Shown: piece after piece, positions 1 through 8,675 of the stretch | Layout of the letters: each line of letters begins with the position of its first letter | Numbering within the stretch: the first letter of the stretch is position 1 | Assembly (NCBI GenBank): GCA_022763425.1 | Contig: JALEGD010000001.1 | Location: 186,001 to 250,000 of the forward strand | Length of the DNA: 64,000 bases | Reading direction: 5' to 3' | DNA from: Pelagibacteraceae bacterium | Lineage (GTDB): Bacteria; Pseudomonadota; Alphaproteobacteria; Pelagibacterales; Pelagibacteraceae | Program-made: the position numbers and the translations under genes | Notes under the pieces: model-generated | The model's database searches: none | What the model was told of the DNA's origin: nothing | The model's input: the letters and a program-made list of their open reading frames with translations, nothing else

Positions 1-1
1 T

Positions 2-631
2 TCAATTTCTAATATTACTGAAGTTTGTAAAGAAGAGCCTCCGTTTGATCCAAATTTTGTTTTTATTAAAACTTCAAAATGGAAAAATATGGATAAAGAT
101 GCAGTAAAAAGTTTTGAAGCATTTTTAAAAAAATATAAAAAAAACATAGAAATTGTTGATGCCCCCTCATACTTTGAAAATATTTTTAAATATCATCAAA
201 TCATTCATGAAACAGACATGGCTTATGCATTTTCAGACTATTATAAAAAATCTAAAAACAAATTAGGAAAAAAACTAGTTGAGGCAATTGAGAGAGGATT
301 AAAATATAAATCTAGTGAGTATGTTGAGGCTTGTGAGAATAGAGATTATTTCTACAAATTGTTTCAAGAAACATTTCAAGACTATCATGCAGTTTTAACC
401 CCAGCTACTACAGGCGTTGCACCAAAAACTTTGAAACAAACTGGTAGTCCAGAATTTTGTACTATTTGGACTTATCTGGGTATGCCTGCTTTATCTTTAC
501 CTTTGCTTGAGGGAGAAAATGGAATGCCCCTGGGAATTCAAATTGTTGGAGAAAAGTTTGACGATTCAAGGTTATTGAGAACTTCCAATTGGTTAATTAA
601 TAAAGTAAAAGTAGACAGTAATGATAAATAA
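2..631 (+). CDS. Amidase signature family protein, C-terminal part (5' end outside window)
   Basis: The reading frame is open from the first bases of the window, so the Met codon at 89 is internal and the true start lies upstream. The visible 210 residues match the C-terminal third of amidase-signature enzymes (GatA-like amidases): a TPATTG segment, then a hydrophobic stretch with GMPALSLPL and GMPLGIQIVG, which form the substrate-binding floor. The catalytic Ser-Ser-Lys region would be in the missing part. Amide substrate unknown; the shape fits a general amidase as well as a GatA paralogue. It overlaps the next gene by 11 bases, suggesting co-transcription. Confidence 0.85.
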   Translation, partial: SISNITEVCKEEPPFDPNFVFIKTSKWKNMDKDAVKSFEAFLKKYKKNIEIVDAPSYFENIFKYHQIIHETDMAYAFSDYYKKSKNKLGKKLVEAIERGLKYKSSEYVEACENRDYFYKLFQETFQDYHAVLTPATTGVAPKTLKQTGSPEFCTIWTYLGMPALSLPLLEGENGMPLGIQIVGEKFDDSRLLRTSNWLINKVKVDSNDK

Positions 632-845
632 AATAGCTGCAATTCTAGGAACAGGTTTAACAATAATTTTTTTATTGGGCGTAACCTTAACTTTGAACGC
701 CTCGAACATGATTACATTTTTTGATATTTTGCCAGTATGGATAATCATGGGTGCTGCAATTTTTATGATGATGATCGAAGTTTTAGAGATTTTTGATATT
801 CATGTTGCAGATGCAATGGCAAAAAAATTTCTTAAAAAAAAATAA
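621..845 (+). CDS. Small two-helix membrane protein of unknown function
   Basis: 74 residues with two hydrophobic segments (about 6-27 and 37-57) and a lysine-rich C-terminus (KKFLKKK), which predicts an inner-membrane protein with a cytoplasmic tail. It starts inside the end of the amidase gene and is followed 12 bases later by an EamA transporter, so it probably belongs to the same transcript. I do not recognise a family. The conserved-looking second helix with an MMM run and acidic residues after it is the main visible feature. Function not assignable. Confidence 0.7.
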   Translation: MINKIAAILGTGLTIIFLLGVTLTLNASNMITFFDILPVWIIMGAAIFMMMIEVLEIFDIHVADAMAKKFLKKK

Positions 846-857
846 TATTTCAAAATT

Positions 858-1760
858 TTGAAACAGTTTATTAATAAGAACCCATTAATATTATTATTTA
901 TTCAGCCTATTTTTATGGCCAGTAACTTAATTGTTGCTAGAGGAGCAGTAGAATATTTACCTCCGATATCATTGGCATTTTGGAGGTGGGTTCTTGCGTT
1001 TATAATACTTTTTTTATTCACTCATAAAGAAATAATAGAAAAATTTAAATATTTTAAGAAAGAGTTTTTTAATATCTTTTTTCTTGGAGCTACTAGTGCT
1101 GGAATTTGTGGCGCTTTTCCATTTATTGCTGGAACTACAACTACAGTGGTGAACATGGGTATTATTTATTCATCATCACCAATTTTTATAGTCTTATTTA
1201 CTTATCTTGTATTTAAAACCACAATAACTTTTAAACAAATTTTTGGTATTCTAATTTCATTACTAGGCGTTTTAGCAATTGCTTGCAAAGGAGATTTAAA
1301 AATCTTATTTGAACTTGATTTTACATCAGGAGATTTATGGATTTTGGGGGCATCAATTAGTTGGGCGCTATATTCTGTGTATCAAATTAAATTTAACACT
1401 AAGTTTACAGTTTTTGCCAGGGTAACTTTAATATCATTATTAGGTGCTGTAAGTTTATTTCCTTTTATATTTGTTGAAAGTCATTTCTTTTATCAGGCCA
1501 AAATGAGCAATGAGGCTATATTTTGGGTTGTCTTTGCGGCAATATCACCAAGCATTATTGCTTTTTTCTTGTACGCAAACTTGCAGAAAAAAGTTGGAAC
1601 AAATCTAGCTGGTCTAGTTGTGTATTTGTATCCTATTTATGGTTCTGTATATGGCTATTTTATTTTTTCAGAAACATTTCAGATGTATCATATTATAGGT
1701 GCTTTTTTGGTTTTTTTAGGAGTATTTTTCTGTAAAGATTTTAGAAACAAAAATGTTTAA
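858..1760 (+). CDS. EamA/DMT-family permease
   Basis: 300 residues with about ten hydrophobic helices arranged as two EamA repeats, the layout of drug/metabolite transporters in the inner membrane. The substrate cannot be told from sequence. The start is a TTG with no evident Shine-Dalgarno. The first in-frame ATG, about 19 codons later, would cut off most of the first helix, so TTG is preferred. The second repeat contains the usual GA...SW segment and a terminal PIYGSVYGYFIFSE motif typical of the family. The 3' end overlaps the following hydrolase gene by 8 bases. Confidence 0.85.
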   Translation: MKQFINKNPLILLFIQPIFMASNLIVARGAVEYLPPISLAFWRWVLAFIILFLFTHKEIIEKFKYFKKEFFNIFFLGATSAGICGAFPFIAGTTTTVVNMGIIYSSSPIFIVLFTYLVFKTTITFKQIFGILISLLGVLAIACKGDLKILFELDFTSGDLWILGASISWALYSVYQIKFNTKFTVFARVTLISLLGAVSLFPFIFVESHFFYQAKMSNEAIFWVVFAAISPSIIAFFLYANLQKKVGTNLAGLVVYLYPIYGSVYGYFIFSETFQMYHIIGAFLVFLGVFFCKDFRNKNV

Positions 1761-2562
1761 GTATTTTCACTTTACTATTTTAATAATTTTAGTTTTTTAC
1801 ATATCAATATTGTTATTTATGTTTTTTTTTCAAAGAACATTTATGTATCATCCAAAAGTAAAAACTCTCGACTCACCTCCAATTAAATTTAAATATAAAG
1901 AAGTTTATATTCCTTCAGAAAAAAACATAAAATTAAAATCATGGTTCAGTTTTAGTCCTCTTAATAAAAAAACCATTTTATTCTTTCATGGTAATGCTGG
2001 AGATTTAAATGCAAGAATTTATAAATTAAATAAATTCAGTAATCTTGATGTAAATTTTTTAATTATATCGTGGAGGGGATTTAGTGGTAATAATGGCAAG
2101 CCAACAGAAAAAGGCTTGTATCAAGATGCAAAAAAAGCTGTTGAATGGCTTCAAAATAAAGGAATTATTAAGAAAGACATTATTCTCTATGGAGAATCTT
2201 TAGGAACAGGCATTGCGGTAGAACTTGCAAGTAAAGATAACTTTTCAGGAGTAATATTAGAGTCGCCTTATACTTCTATGGTTGATATGGGAAAAAGGTT
2301 TTATCCTTTTGTACCCGTAAGTCTTCTGCAAAGAGACCGTTATAATTCTTTAAAAAAAATTAAAAAAATTAATTCTCCTGTTTTAGTATTACACGGAAAG
2401 GCTGATACACTTGTCCCTTATTATATGGGCAAAAAAATCTATGATAATGCTAATGAACCAAAGTATTCATATTTCCCAACTTTTGATAATCATATGATGG
2501 CTTATGATCAAGATATGGTTAATGCATTAAAAAGTTTTTTAGATCATGGTGCTAAGCAATAG
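1753..2562 (+). CDS. Membrane-anchored alpha/beta hydrolase (BEM46-like)
   Basis: 269 residues. One N-terminal transmembrane segment (about 7-26) is followed by an alpha/beta hydrolase domain: FFHGNAG at 77-83 (oxyanion region), nucleophile elbow GESLG with Ser149, an acid in GKADTLVP near 215 and a His in DNHMM near 247. The layout matches the BEM46/ABHD13-like serine hydrolases; the physiological ester or peptide substrate is unknown. The gene overlaps the upstream transporter by 8 bases and runs tail-to-tail into csaA with an 11-base overlap, leaving no room for a terminator between them. Confidence 0.85.
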   Translation: MFKYFHFTILIILVFYISILLFMFFFQRTFMYHPKVKTLDSPPIKFKYKEVYIPSEKNIKLKSWFSFSPLNKKTILFFHGNAGDLNARIYKLNKFSNLDVNFLIISWRGFSGNNGKPTEKGLYQDAKKAVEWLQNKGIIKKDIILYGESLGTGIAVELASKDNFSGVILESPYTSMVDMGKRFYPFVPVSLLQRDRYNSLKKIKKINSPVLVLHGKADTLVPYYMGKKIYDNANEPKYSYFPTFDNHMMAYDQDMVNALKSFLDHGAKQ

Positions 2563-2893
2563 GTAGGCCATTCTTCACTTTTTGAGATGGATGAAACAAT
2601 ACCACTTTACCATCCTCTTCTATTGCACCAAGTATTAAAACTTCTGAATTAATTCCAGCTATATTTCTTGGTGGAAAATTACAAACTGCCATGACTTGCT
2701 TATTAATTAATTCATTAGTTTTATAGTAGCTTGTAATTTGTGCAGAAGAAGTTTTTATTCCAATTTTCTCTCCAAAATCAATTTTTAAAACGTAGGCAGG
2801 TTTTCTAGCCTTTTCGTTAATTGATGCTTCTAAAATTGTACCGACGCATATTTGAATTTTGTCATAATCTTCATATGTTATTTCTTTTTTCAT
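2552..2893 (-). CDS. csaA: CsaA-type tRNA-binding protein
   Basis: 113 residues forming a single tRNA-binding (OB-fold, EMAP/Trbp111-like) domain, with the family's usual length. Recognisable blocks are the KIQICVGTI strand, a KPAYVLKIDFG segment, SSAQIT, and the PPRNIAGINSEVLILGA loop that lines the RNA-binding surface. CsaA proteins are reported to have export-chaperone-like activity and to bind tRNA. Being last in a dapF-mtaB-ftsY-csaA operon, one base after ftsY, fits a link to protein export or translation. This is inference from context. Confidence 0.9.
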   Translation of the reverse strand: MKKEITYEDYDKIQICVGTILEASINEKARKPAYVLKIDFGEKIGIKTSSAQITSYYKTNELINKQVMAVCNFPPRNIAGINSEVLILGAIEEDGKVVLFHPSQKVKNGLPIA

Positions 2894-2894
2894 T

Positions 2895-3812
2895 TTAATT
2901 ATTCTTTGCCAAAAAGGCTTTTACAAAATCTTTTGCCACAAAAGGCTGGAGGTCATCTACTTTTTCCCCAACGCCAATGGCATATATAGGCAATTTATAT
3001 TTTTCAGTAATAGACAGTAAAACACCGCCTTTAGCTGTTCCATCTAATTTAGTCATGATTAAACCAGAGAGTTTAGAAATTTTATTAAATTCTTCAATTT
3101 GGTTAAGAGCATTTTGCCCTGTAGTTGCATCTAGGACAATAATTGTTTTTTCTGGTGCGTTCTCGTCAATTTTTTTCATTACTCTTATGATTTTTGAAAA
3201 TTCATCCATAAGATTTTTTTTGTTATGCAATCTACCAGCTGTATCAATTATACAGTAATCATAATTATTTTGCTTTGCCTTTTCCAAAGTTTTAAAAGCA
3301 ACTGCAGCTGGATCAGCACCAGGATCAGATTTTTCTATATCTATAGAATTTTTTTGACACCAATTATCTAATTGTTCAATTGCAGCTGCTCTAAAAGTAT
3401 CTGCAGCACCTACAATTACCTTAGAATTATTATCTTTTAAAATTTTACAAAGTTTTCCAATAGTTGTTGTTTTCCCAGTTCCATTAACGCCACACACTAA
3501 AATTGTTTTAAGTCCATTTGATTTGTTAAAAATATTTTCTTCTACAGGCTCTAAAATTTCTAGCATTTCATTAGTTAAAATTTCTAAAAAATTTTTTTGG
3601 TTTAACTCTTCATCATTAAATTTTTTATTTTTAATATTTTCAATAATTTTTTCAGTTAAAGGAAGGCCAATATCTGAAGAAATCATAAAGTCCTCAAGAT
3701 CTTGGAGAATTTCATTCGATGGTTTTGATTTATTAAAAATATCATTGAGTCCGTTACCAAAATTTTTTGATGTTTTTTTTAATCCCTCAGAAATTTTTTT
3801 AAAAATTTGCAT
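2895..3812 (-). CDS. ftsY: Signal recognition particle receptor FtsY
   Basis: SRP receptor GTPase that docks Ffh-ribosome complexes at the membrane. 305 residues: a helical N domain (about 1-95) and the G domain, with GVNGTGKT at 108-115 (G1), DTAGR at 190-194 (G3) and TKLDGTAKGG at 254-263 (G4). The long acidic A domain found in enterobacterial FtsY is absent; the protein begins with a short basic amphipathic helix, as in other compact alphaproteobacteria. It follows mtaB by 5 bases in the dapF operon. Its partner ffh lies divergently about 2.2 kb away. Confidence 0.97.
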   Translation of the reverse strand: MQIFKKISEGLKKTSKNFGNGLNDIFNKSKPSNEILQDLEDFMISSDIGLPLTEKIIENIKNKKFNDEELNQKNFLEILTNEMLEILEPVEENIFNKSNGLKTILVCGVNGTGKTTTIGKLCKILKDNNSKVIVGAADTFRAAAIEQLDNWCQKNSIDIEKSDPGADPAAVAFKTLEKAKQNNYDYCIIDTAGRLHNKKNLMDEFSKIIRVMKKIDENAPEKTIIVLDATTGQNALNQIEEFNKISKLSGLIMTKLDGTAKGGVLLSITEKYKLPIYAIGVGEKVDDLQPFVAKDFVKAFLAKNN

Positions 3813-3817
3813 AAGAC

Positions 3818-5071
3818 TTATATTATTGCCTCAAGGTGATTAGGGTTGTATCCCGTAATTTGAGCAGGTATGATTTGACCTTCTTTTAAAGAATTTTTAC
3901 TAGATATTTTAACCTTTAAGTAATTTTCTGAATAACCAAAAGAATTTTTTTCAGTAAGCACATTTAAAGTTTTTCCTACAGTATCTTTAAATTTATCTTT
4001 CATTTTTAATTGACCCTTTTCTCTAAGAATCTTTGCTCGTTCTTTAATTATATTTTTAGGAACTTGAGGCATTTTAGAAGCTGGCGCTTTCTCCATTGGA
4101 GAAAAAGGAAAAACATGTAAGAGTGTTAAATCACATTCATCAATAATTTTTAAAGTATTATGAAACATCTCTTCTGTTTCTGTAGGAAAACCAGCAATTA
4201 AATCTGCTCCAAATATTACTTCGGGACGTGCTAGCTTTATTTTGTTACAAAAGTCTATGGCATGCTCTCTTTGATGTCTTCTTTTCATTCTTTTTAAAAT
4301 CATATTATCACCTGATTGCATTGATAAATGAAAATGCGGCATAACTCTTTTTTCCGATGAAAGAATTTCAAATAATAAACCATCAATCTCTATAGAGTCC
4401 AAAGATGACAATCTAAGTCTTTTGAGTTCTTTATTATTTTTTAAGATTGCTTCAACAAGTTTTCCTAAATTTGCTTTTTCATCTAAATCAGGGCCGTATG
4501 ATGTTAAATCAACGCCAGTAAGAATGATTTCATTAAAACCTTTTTCATTAAGCATTTTAATTTGCTCAATAATATTATTAATTGGCAAACTTCTTGAATT
4601 TCCTCTGCCATAAGGAATTGTACAAAATGTGCATCTATGATCACAGCCATTTTGAATTTGTATAAAAGCCCTCGAATGATTTTCAAAACTTTCAATAAAC
4701 TGAGGAGCTATCGTTTTAAGCTCCATAATATCCGATATTTTGTTAGTTATTTTTTCATTTGAAATTTTTAAAAATGTTTCAAAATCCATTTTTTCTTTAT
4801 TGCCAATTACATGATCAACTTCACTCATGCTAAGAAAAGTTTTGCTATCTATTTGAGATGCACAACCTGTCACTATTATTTTTTTATTAGGATATTTTTT
4901 TTTAAATTTTCTTATATCGTCAATAACTTTTTTTTTTGCTTCATTTGTGACTGAGCAACTATTAAATAAAATATAATTCTTTAAATTTGCTTTCTCCAAA
5001 TGTTTTTGCATAACTTCAGACTCATAAATATTAAGTCGACAACCGTAAGTTATGATATTTTTACTTAACAT
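3818..5071 (-). CDS. mtaB: tRNA t6A37 methylthiotransferase MtaB
   Basis: Radical-SAM enzyme that converts t6A37 to ms2t6A in tRNAs reading ANN codons. 417 residues: an N-terminal UPF0004 domain with cluster cysteines C11, C39 and C70, a radical-SAM domain with CxxxCxxC at C143, C147 and C150, and a C-terminal TRAM domain (about 355-417). The length and the GCRLN start match MtaB rather than MiaB (which has GCQMN). The ATG overlaps the dapF stop codon by one base, so translation is probably coupled. Confidence 0.93.
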   Translation of the reverse strand: MLSKNIITYGCRLNIYESEVMQKHLEKANLKNYILFNSCSVTNEAKKKVIDDIRKFKKKYPNKKIIVTGCASQIDSKTFLSMSEVDHVIGNKEKMDFETFLKISNEKITNKISDIMELKTIAPQFIESFENHSRAFIQIQNGCDHRCTFCTIPYGRGNSRSLPINNIIEQIKMLNEKGFNEIILTGVDLTSYGPDLDEKANLGKLVEAILKNNKELKRLRLSSLDSIEIDGLLFEILSSEKRVMPHFHLSMQSGDNMILKRMKRRHQREHAIDFCNKIKLARPEVIFGADLIAGFPTETEEMFHNTLKIIDECDLTLLHVFPFSPMEKAPASKMPQVPKNIIKERAKILREKGQLKMKDKFKDTVGKTLNVLTEKNSFGYSENYLKVKISSKNSLKEGQIIPAQITGYNPNHLEAII

Positions 5072-5883
5072 TATAAGCTAACTTCTATTTCTTTTTTTTC
5101 TGATACTGGGCCAGTCATCATCATTGTTTTGTCAGAATTAATTTTAATCAGTAAGTGCCCTCTTTGAAAATGTATATTAACTGGGTTTTTAGTAAGTTTT
5201 AAATCTGATGCTATATATGCAGTTGCACATGCTGCGGTTCCGCAAGCTAATGTTTTGCCAGCTCCTCTTTCCCACACATTAATATCTATGTTATCTTCAT
5301 TTTGTATATTTGCAAAAGTAACATTTATTCTATCTGGAAAATATTTTAAGTTTTCGATTAGTGGTCCAATTTTTTTTAATTCTTCATCAGATATTTTTTC
5401 GAAAAAAATAATGTGCGGATTGCCCACGTTTATTAAATGACCTTCTAATTTTTTACTATTAATTTCAATTAAAAAAGGATTGTTTTGCACATCATTAGTG
5501 ACCGGTATTTCTGATAGTTTAATTTTTGGTTTTGGCATTATAACATTAATTAAATTATCAATATTTTTAGATCCGGTATGTACAAAGTTATTAACTTCAA
5601 ATGTTACATTATTTTTATTTTTTTCTTTTATTAAAATATCCGAGATACATCTGTTGCCATTTCCACAAGCATCTGCCATTTGACCATCTGAATTAAAATA
5701 TTTTATTTCAGCATCAGCTTGAGTTGAATTTTCTATATAAATTAACTGATCAAAACCAATTCCTTTTTCTCTGTTAGAAAGCTTTAAAATTTGTTCTGGA
5801 CTTAAAGAGATTTTTTGATTTCTGTTATCAATTATTAAGAAATCATTTCCTAAACCATCCATTTTAAATGCTTTAAATTTCAT
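5071..5883 (-). CDS. dapF: Diaminopimelate epimerase
   Basis: Converts LL- to meso-diaminopimelate for lysine and peptidoglycan. 270 residues in two homologous halves, each giving one active-site cysteine: C73 in DACGNGNRC and C214 in LACGTAACA. The N-terminus F-K-MDGLGNDF is the family signature and fixes the start. First gene of the dapF-mtaB-ftsY-csaA operon, transcribed away from ffh across a 171-base divergent gap. LysA, the next enzyme in the pathway, is at 47586-48818. Confidence 0.97.
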   Translation of the reverse strand: MKFKAFKMDGLGNDFLIIDNRNQKISLSPEQILKLSNREKGIGFDQLIYIENSTQADAEIKYFNSDGQMADACGNGNRCISDILIKEKNKNNVTFEVNNFVHTGSKNIDNLINVIMPKPKIKLSEIPVTNDVQNNPFLIEINSKKLEGHLINVGNPHIIFFEKISDEELKKIGPLIENLKYFPDRINVTFANIQNEDNIDINVWERGAGKTLACGTAACATAYIASDLKLTKNPVNIHFQRGHLLIKINSDKTMMMTGPVSEKKEIEVSL

Positions 5884-5908
5884 AATTATTTAGTTTTAGA
5901 CCGTTTTC

Positions 5909-6050
5909 TTGACTTTATAAACATATCTATGTAGTTTCAGCCCACTTCCAAGAAAAAGGTGGTCTTTTTCTGGTGTCCCTGAATAAGGGAGATCAACACT
6001 AGTCAGCGAGTTTTCGCCCACTAGTGCGATACCTGTTGGAAGTAAAGAAA
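5909..6050 (+). promoter_or_regulatory. Structured 5' leader RNA of ffh (with a possible promoter -35)
   Basis: This G+C-richer stretch folds well by eye. ACTTCCAA (5944-5951) pairs perfectly with TTGGAAGT (6036-6043) to close the element. Inside are GAAAAA (5952-5957) with TTTTTC (5965-5970); TCCCT (5976-5980) with AGGGA (5986-5990) around a 5-base loop; and CACTAGT (5997-6003) with ACTAGTG (6020-6026), capped by GCGA (6006-6009) with TCGC (6014-6017). The closing helix contains GGAAG, the only plausible Shine-Dalgarno, 12 bases from the ffh ATG, which suggests translational control. A TTGACT -35-like hexamer is at 5909-5914, but no good -10 follows. From memory, a cis-regulatory ffh motif was reported for Ca. 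P. ubique by comparative genomics; I believe this is it. Confidence 0.75.
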
Positions 6051-6054
6051 AATT

Positions 6055-7416
6055 ATGTTTGAGAATTTAACAGATAAAATTGAGTCGGCCTTTTCTTTTT
6101 TTAATAAGATAACAAGGCTAGATGAGAAACAAGCTGACGAAGGTCTTAGAAAAATAAGACAAGCTTTATTAGAGTCTGATGTTGCGCTTTCAGTTACTAA
6201 AAAATTTATTGAAGATGTAAAACCAAAAATTATCGGCCAAGAAGTTTTAAAATCTGTAACCCCCGGCCAGATGATCATCAAAATAGTAAATGATGAATTA
6301 ATTAAAGTATTAGGTAGCGAGAAGTCAGAACTAAATTTAGGAAATGTTCCACCAATTAAAATTTTAGTAGTCGGTTTACAAGGTTCAGGAAAAACAACTT
6401 CAACAGCAAAATTAGCTCATTTTTTACAAAAAAAATTATCAAAAAAAGTTCTAATGACAAGTTTGGATATCTATCGTCCAGCAGCTCAACAGCAATTACA
6501 GGTGCTTGGAAATGATAATGATATTAAAACATTGCCTATTATTGAAGGTCAATTACCTCTTGAAATATCAAAGAGAGCTTTGAATGCAGTTTCTTTAAGT
6601 GGTGAGGATGTGGTTATTTTTGATACTGCGGGAAGAACTCAAATTGATCAACAGATGATGATGGAGCTAAAACAGCTTGAAAATGAAATACAGCCGCATG
6701 AAATTATACTTGTTGCAGATTCGTTAACAGGTCAAGACGCTGTAAATATTGCTCAAGAATTTCAAAAAACTGTAAATTTATCATCGATTATTTTGACAAG
6801 AATTGATGGTGACGGAAAAGGTGGTGCTGCTTTAAGTATGAAGGCGGTAACAGGATGTCCAATTAAATTTTTAGCTACTGGTGAGAAAATTGATCAATTA
6901 GAAGCCTTTCATCCTGATCGTATTGTAAATCGAATCCTTGGCATGGGAGATGTTGTATCATTAGTTGAAAAAGTTGCTGAAGATCTAGAGCAAGAAAAAA
7001 TTGAAAAAATTGAAGAAGATATAAAAAAAGGATCTTTTACCTTTGATACATACCTTCAACAAATAAGACAGATGAAGAAAGTAGGAGGTATGAGCGGAGT
7101 ACTTAGTATGATGCCAGGTGTTTCAAAGATGAAAAAACAAATTGATGAATCAAATTTAGATGAAAGCTTACTAAATAAACAAGAAGCAATCATTTTATCA
7201 ATGACACAAAAAGAGAGAGATAATCCAAAAATTATTGGAGGCTCAAGAAAAAAAAGAATTGCAAATGGATCTGGTACAGACATTTCAATGGTAAATAAAC
7301 TTCTCAAACAACACAAGATGATGACAAATGTTATGAAAAAAATGTCAAAAGGTGGAAGAGGAGCTTTACAAGGTTTGGATGGTATTCCACCGGACCTTTT
7401 AAATAACTTAAAATAA
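6055..7416 (+). CDS. ffh: Signal recognition particle protein Ffh
   Basis: SRP54 homologue that binds 4.5S RNA and nascent signal sequences. 453 residues: N domain (1-90), G domain with GLQGSGKT at 107-114, DTAGR at 190-194 and TRIDGDGKGG at 248-257, and a methionine-rich M domain (about 300-453) with several MM and KM clusters and the GSG loop near 400. It is preceded by a multi-helix leader RNA that probably regulates it. It is followed by rpsP, trmD and rplS, the common bacterial order, with an 18-base gap before rpsP that carries an AGGA ribosome-binding site. Confidence 0.98.
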   Translation: MFENLTDKIESAFSFFNKITRLDEKQADEGLRKIRQALLESDVALSVTKKFIEDVKPKIIGQEVLKSVTPGQMIIKIVNDELIKVLGSEKSELNLGNVPPIKILVVGLQGSGKTTSTAKLAHFLQKKLSKKVLMTSLDIYRPAAQQQLQVLGNDNDIKTLPIIEGQLPLEISKRALNAVSLSGEDVVIFDTAGRTQIDQQMMMELKQLENEIQPHEIILVADSLTGQDAVNIAQEFQKTVNLSSIILTRIDGDGKGGAALSMKAVTGCPIKFLATGEKIDQLEAFHPDRIVNRILGMGDVVSLVEKVAEDLEQEKIEKIEEDIKKGSFTFDTYLQQIRQMKKVGGMSGVLSMMPGVSKMKKQIDESNLDESLLNKQEAIILSMTQKERDNPKIIGGSRKKRIANGSGTDISMVNKLLKQHKMMTNVMKKMSKGGRGALQGLDGIPPDLLNNLK

Positions 7417-7434
7417 AAAGAAGAAAGGAACACA

Positions 7435-7968
7435 ATGTTAAAAATAAGAATGTCCAGAGGAGGTGCAAAAAAAAGACCAGTTTATAAAATTGTAATTGCA
7501 GACTCTAGAAAACCACGTGATGGAAGATTTATAGAAAAAGTTGGCTTTTTTAATCCTCTATTACCAAAAGATAAAAAAGAAAGATTGAGTTTAGATATTG
7601 AGAGAATTAAATATTGGTTAGAAAAAGGTGCAAAGCCATCTGATCGTATTGCAAGGTTTTTAGGTGAAGCGAATGTAATCCCAAAGCCTGCACAAAAGAA
7701 TAACCCAATTAAAGCTAAACCAAAAAAGAAAGCTCAAGAAAGATTAGCGGCAGCAGAAGAAGCAAAAAAAGCTGCTGAAGAAGCTGCAAAAGCAGAAGCT
7801 GAGAAACCGGCTGAACCAGCTCAACCCGAGAATGAAGTTAAAGCTGAAACAGAGGCTCCTAAAGAAGAAAAAGCTGCTGCTGAAACAAAGCCAGAAGCAG
7901 AGGCACCAAAAGAAGAAAAAGTAGCCGAAGCTCCTAAAGCTGAAAGTAAGGAAGAAGATAAAAAATAA
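7435..7968 (+). CDS. rpsP: 30S ribosomal protein S16 with long acidic/alanine-rich tail
   Basis: The first ~85 residues are a full bS16 ([13 protein letters not shown] start, then the [14 protein letters not shown] block). The remaining ~90 residues are a low-complexity Ala/Glu/Lys/Pro tail with repeated EAPKEEK-like units (about 130-170). C-terminal extensions of S16 are common in Alphaproteobacteria, though this one doubles the protein. The tail is probably disordered and outside the ribosome core; its role is unknown. Second gene in the ffh-rpsP-trmD-rplS cluster. Confidence 0.96.
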   Translation: MLKIRMSRGGAKKRPVYKIVIADSRKPRDGRFIEKVGFFNPLLPKDKKERLSLDIERIKYWLEKGAKPSDRIARFLGEANVIPKPAQKNNPIKAKPKKKAQERLAAAEEAKKAAEEAAKAEAEKPAEPAQPENEVKAETEAPKEEKAAAETKPEAEAPKEEKVAEAPKAESKEEDKK

Positions 7969-7975
7969 ACTAGAT

Positions 7976-8671
7976 ATGTTTTCAGCTAATATTTTTACAT
8001 TGTATCCTGAAATTTTTCCTGGAGCTCTTGGTCATGGAATTTACCAAAGAGCTTCAGAAAAAAAAATTTGGGAACTAAATGTTAAAAATATTCGTGATTA
8101 TGCATATGACAAGCATACCACAGTAGATGATAAACCTTTTGGTGGTGGTAACGGCATGGTTTTGAAAGCTGACGTGCTTAATGAATGTTTAGAGAAAAAT
8201 TCAAACGATTATAAAACTTATTATTTATCTCCAAGGGGTAAAGTATTTAATCAAGAACTGGCCAATGAATTTTCAAAATTAAAAGGAATAAACTTATTAT
8301 GTGGTCATTTTGAAGGAGTTGATCAGAGAGTATTGGATCACAGAAATATTGATGAAATTTCTGTTGGTGATTATGTTCTCTCAGGCGGAGAAAGTGCTGC
8401 AGTTGTTGTGCTTGATGCGGTCTTAAGATTATTGCCAGGTGTTCTTGGTAATGAAAATTCAACTAAAGAAGAGAGCTTTAATAATCATTTACTTGAATAT
8501 CCTCAATATACTCAGCCGAGAAAATGGCGAGATTTAGAGGTTCCGGAGGTTCTATTATCTGGGAATCACGGGGAAATAAAAGACTGGCGTTTAAATCAAT
8601 CACGGAGTATAACTCAGCGCCTTAGACCAGATTTATGGACTAAGTACTGCAACAATAGCAAAAAAAATTAA
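7976..8671 (+). CDS. trmD: tRNA (guanine-37-N1)-methyltransferase
   Basis: Methylates G37 of tRNAs with G36 to prevent frameshifting. 231 residues, the family length. The SPOUT trefoil-knot motifs are visible: LSPRGK near 84-89, [10 protein letters not shown] at 109-118, and [11 protein letters not shown] at 129-139. The C-terminal helical domain contains PQYTQPR and LLSGNHGEI, which dock the tRNA. Placed 7 bases after rpsP and 4 bases before rplS, so almost certainly on the same transcript as the ribosomal proteins. Confidence 0.97.
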   Translation: MFSANIFTLYPEIFPGALGHGIYQRASEKKIWELNVKNIRDYAYDKHTTVDDKPFGGGNGMVLKADVLNECLEKNSNDYKTYYLSPRGKVFNQELANEFSKLKGINLLCGHFEGVDQRVLDHRNIDEISVGDYVLSGGESAAVVVLDAVLRLLPGVLGNENSTKEESFNNHLLEYPQYTQPRKWRDLEVPEVLLSGNHGEIKDWRLNQSRSITQRLRPDLWTKYCNNSKKN

Positions 8672-8675
8672 GAAA

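Noticed and set aside
5884-6054. 4.5S (SRP) RNA gene next to ffh
   Set aside because: The conserved SRP loop (GGAAGCAG with its asymmetric internal loop) and a single long hairpin are absent; the helices form a multi-branch leader ending at the ffh start.
7056-7433. 125-codon reading frame opposite the ffh M domain
   Set aside because: Antisense shadow of a clearly real gene; no ribosome-binding site or recognisable protein.
7700-7965. Repeats in rpsP as a tandem DNA repeat array
   Set aside because: The repetition follows from a low-complexity Ala/Glu/Lys/Pro protein tail, and the units are not exact at the DNA level.
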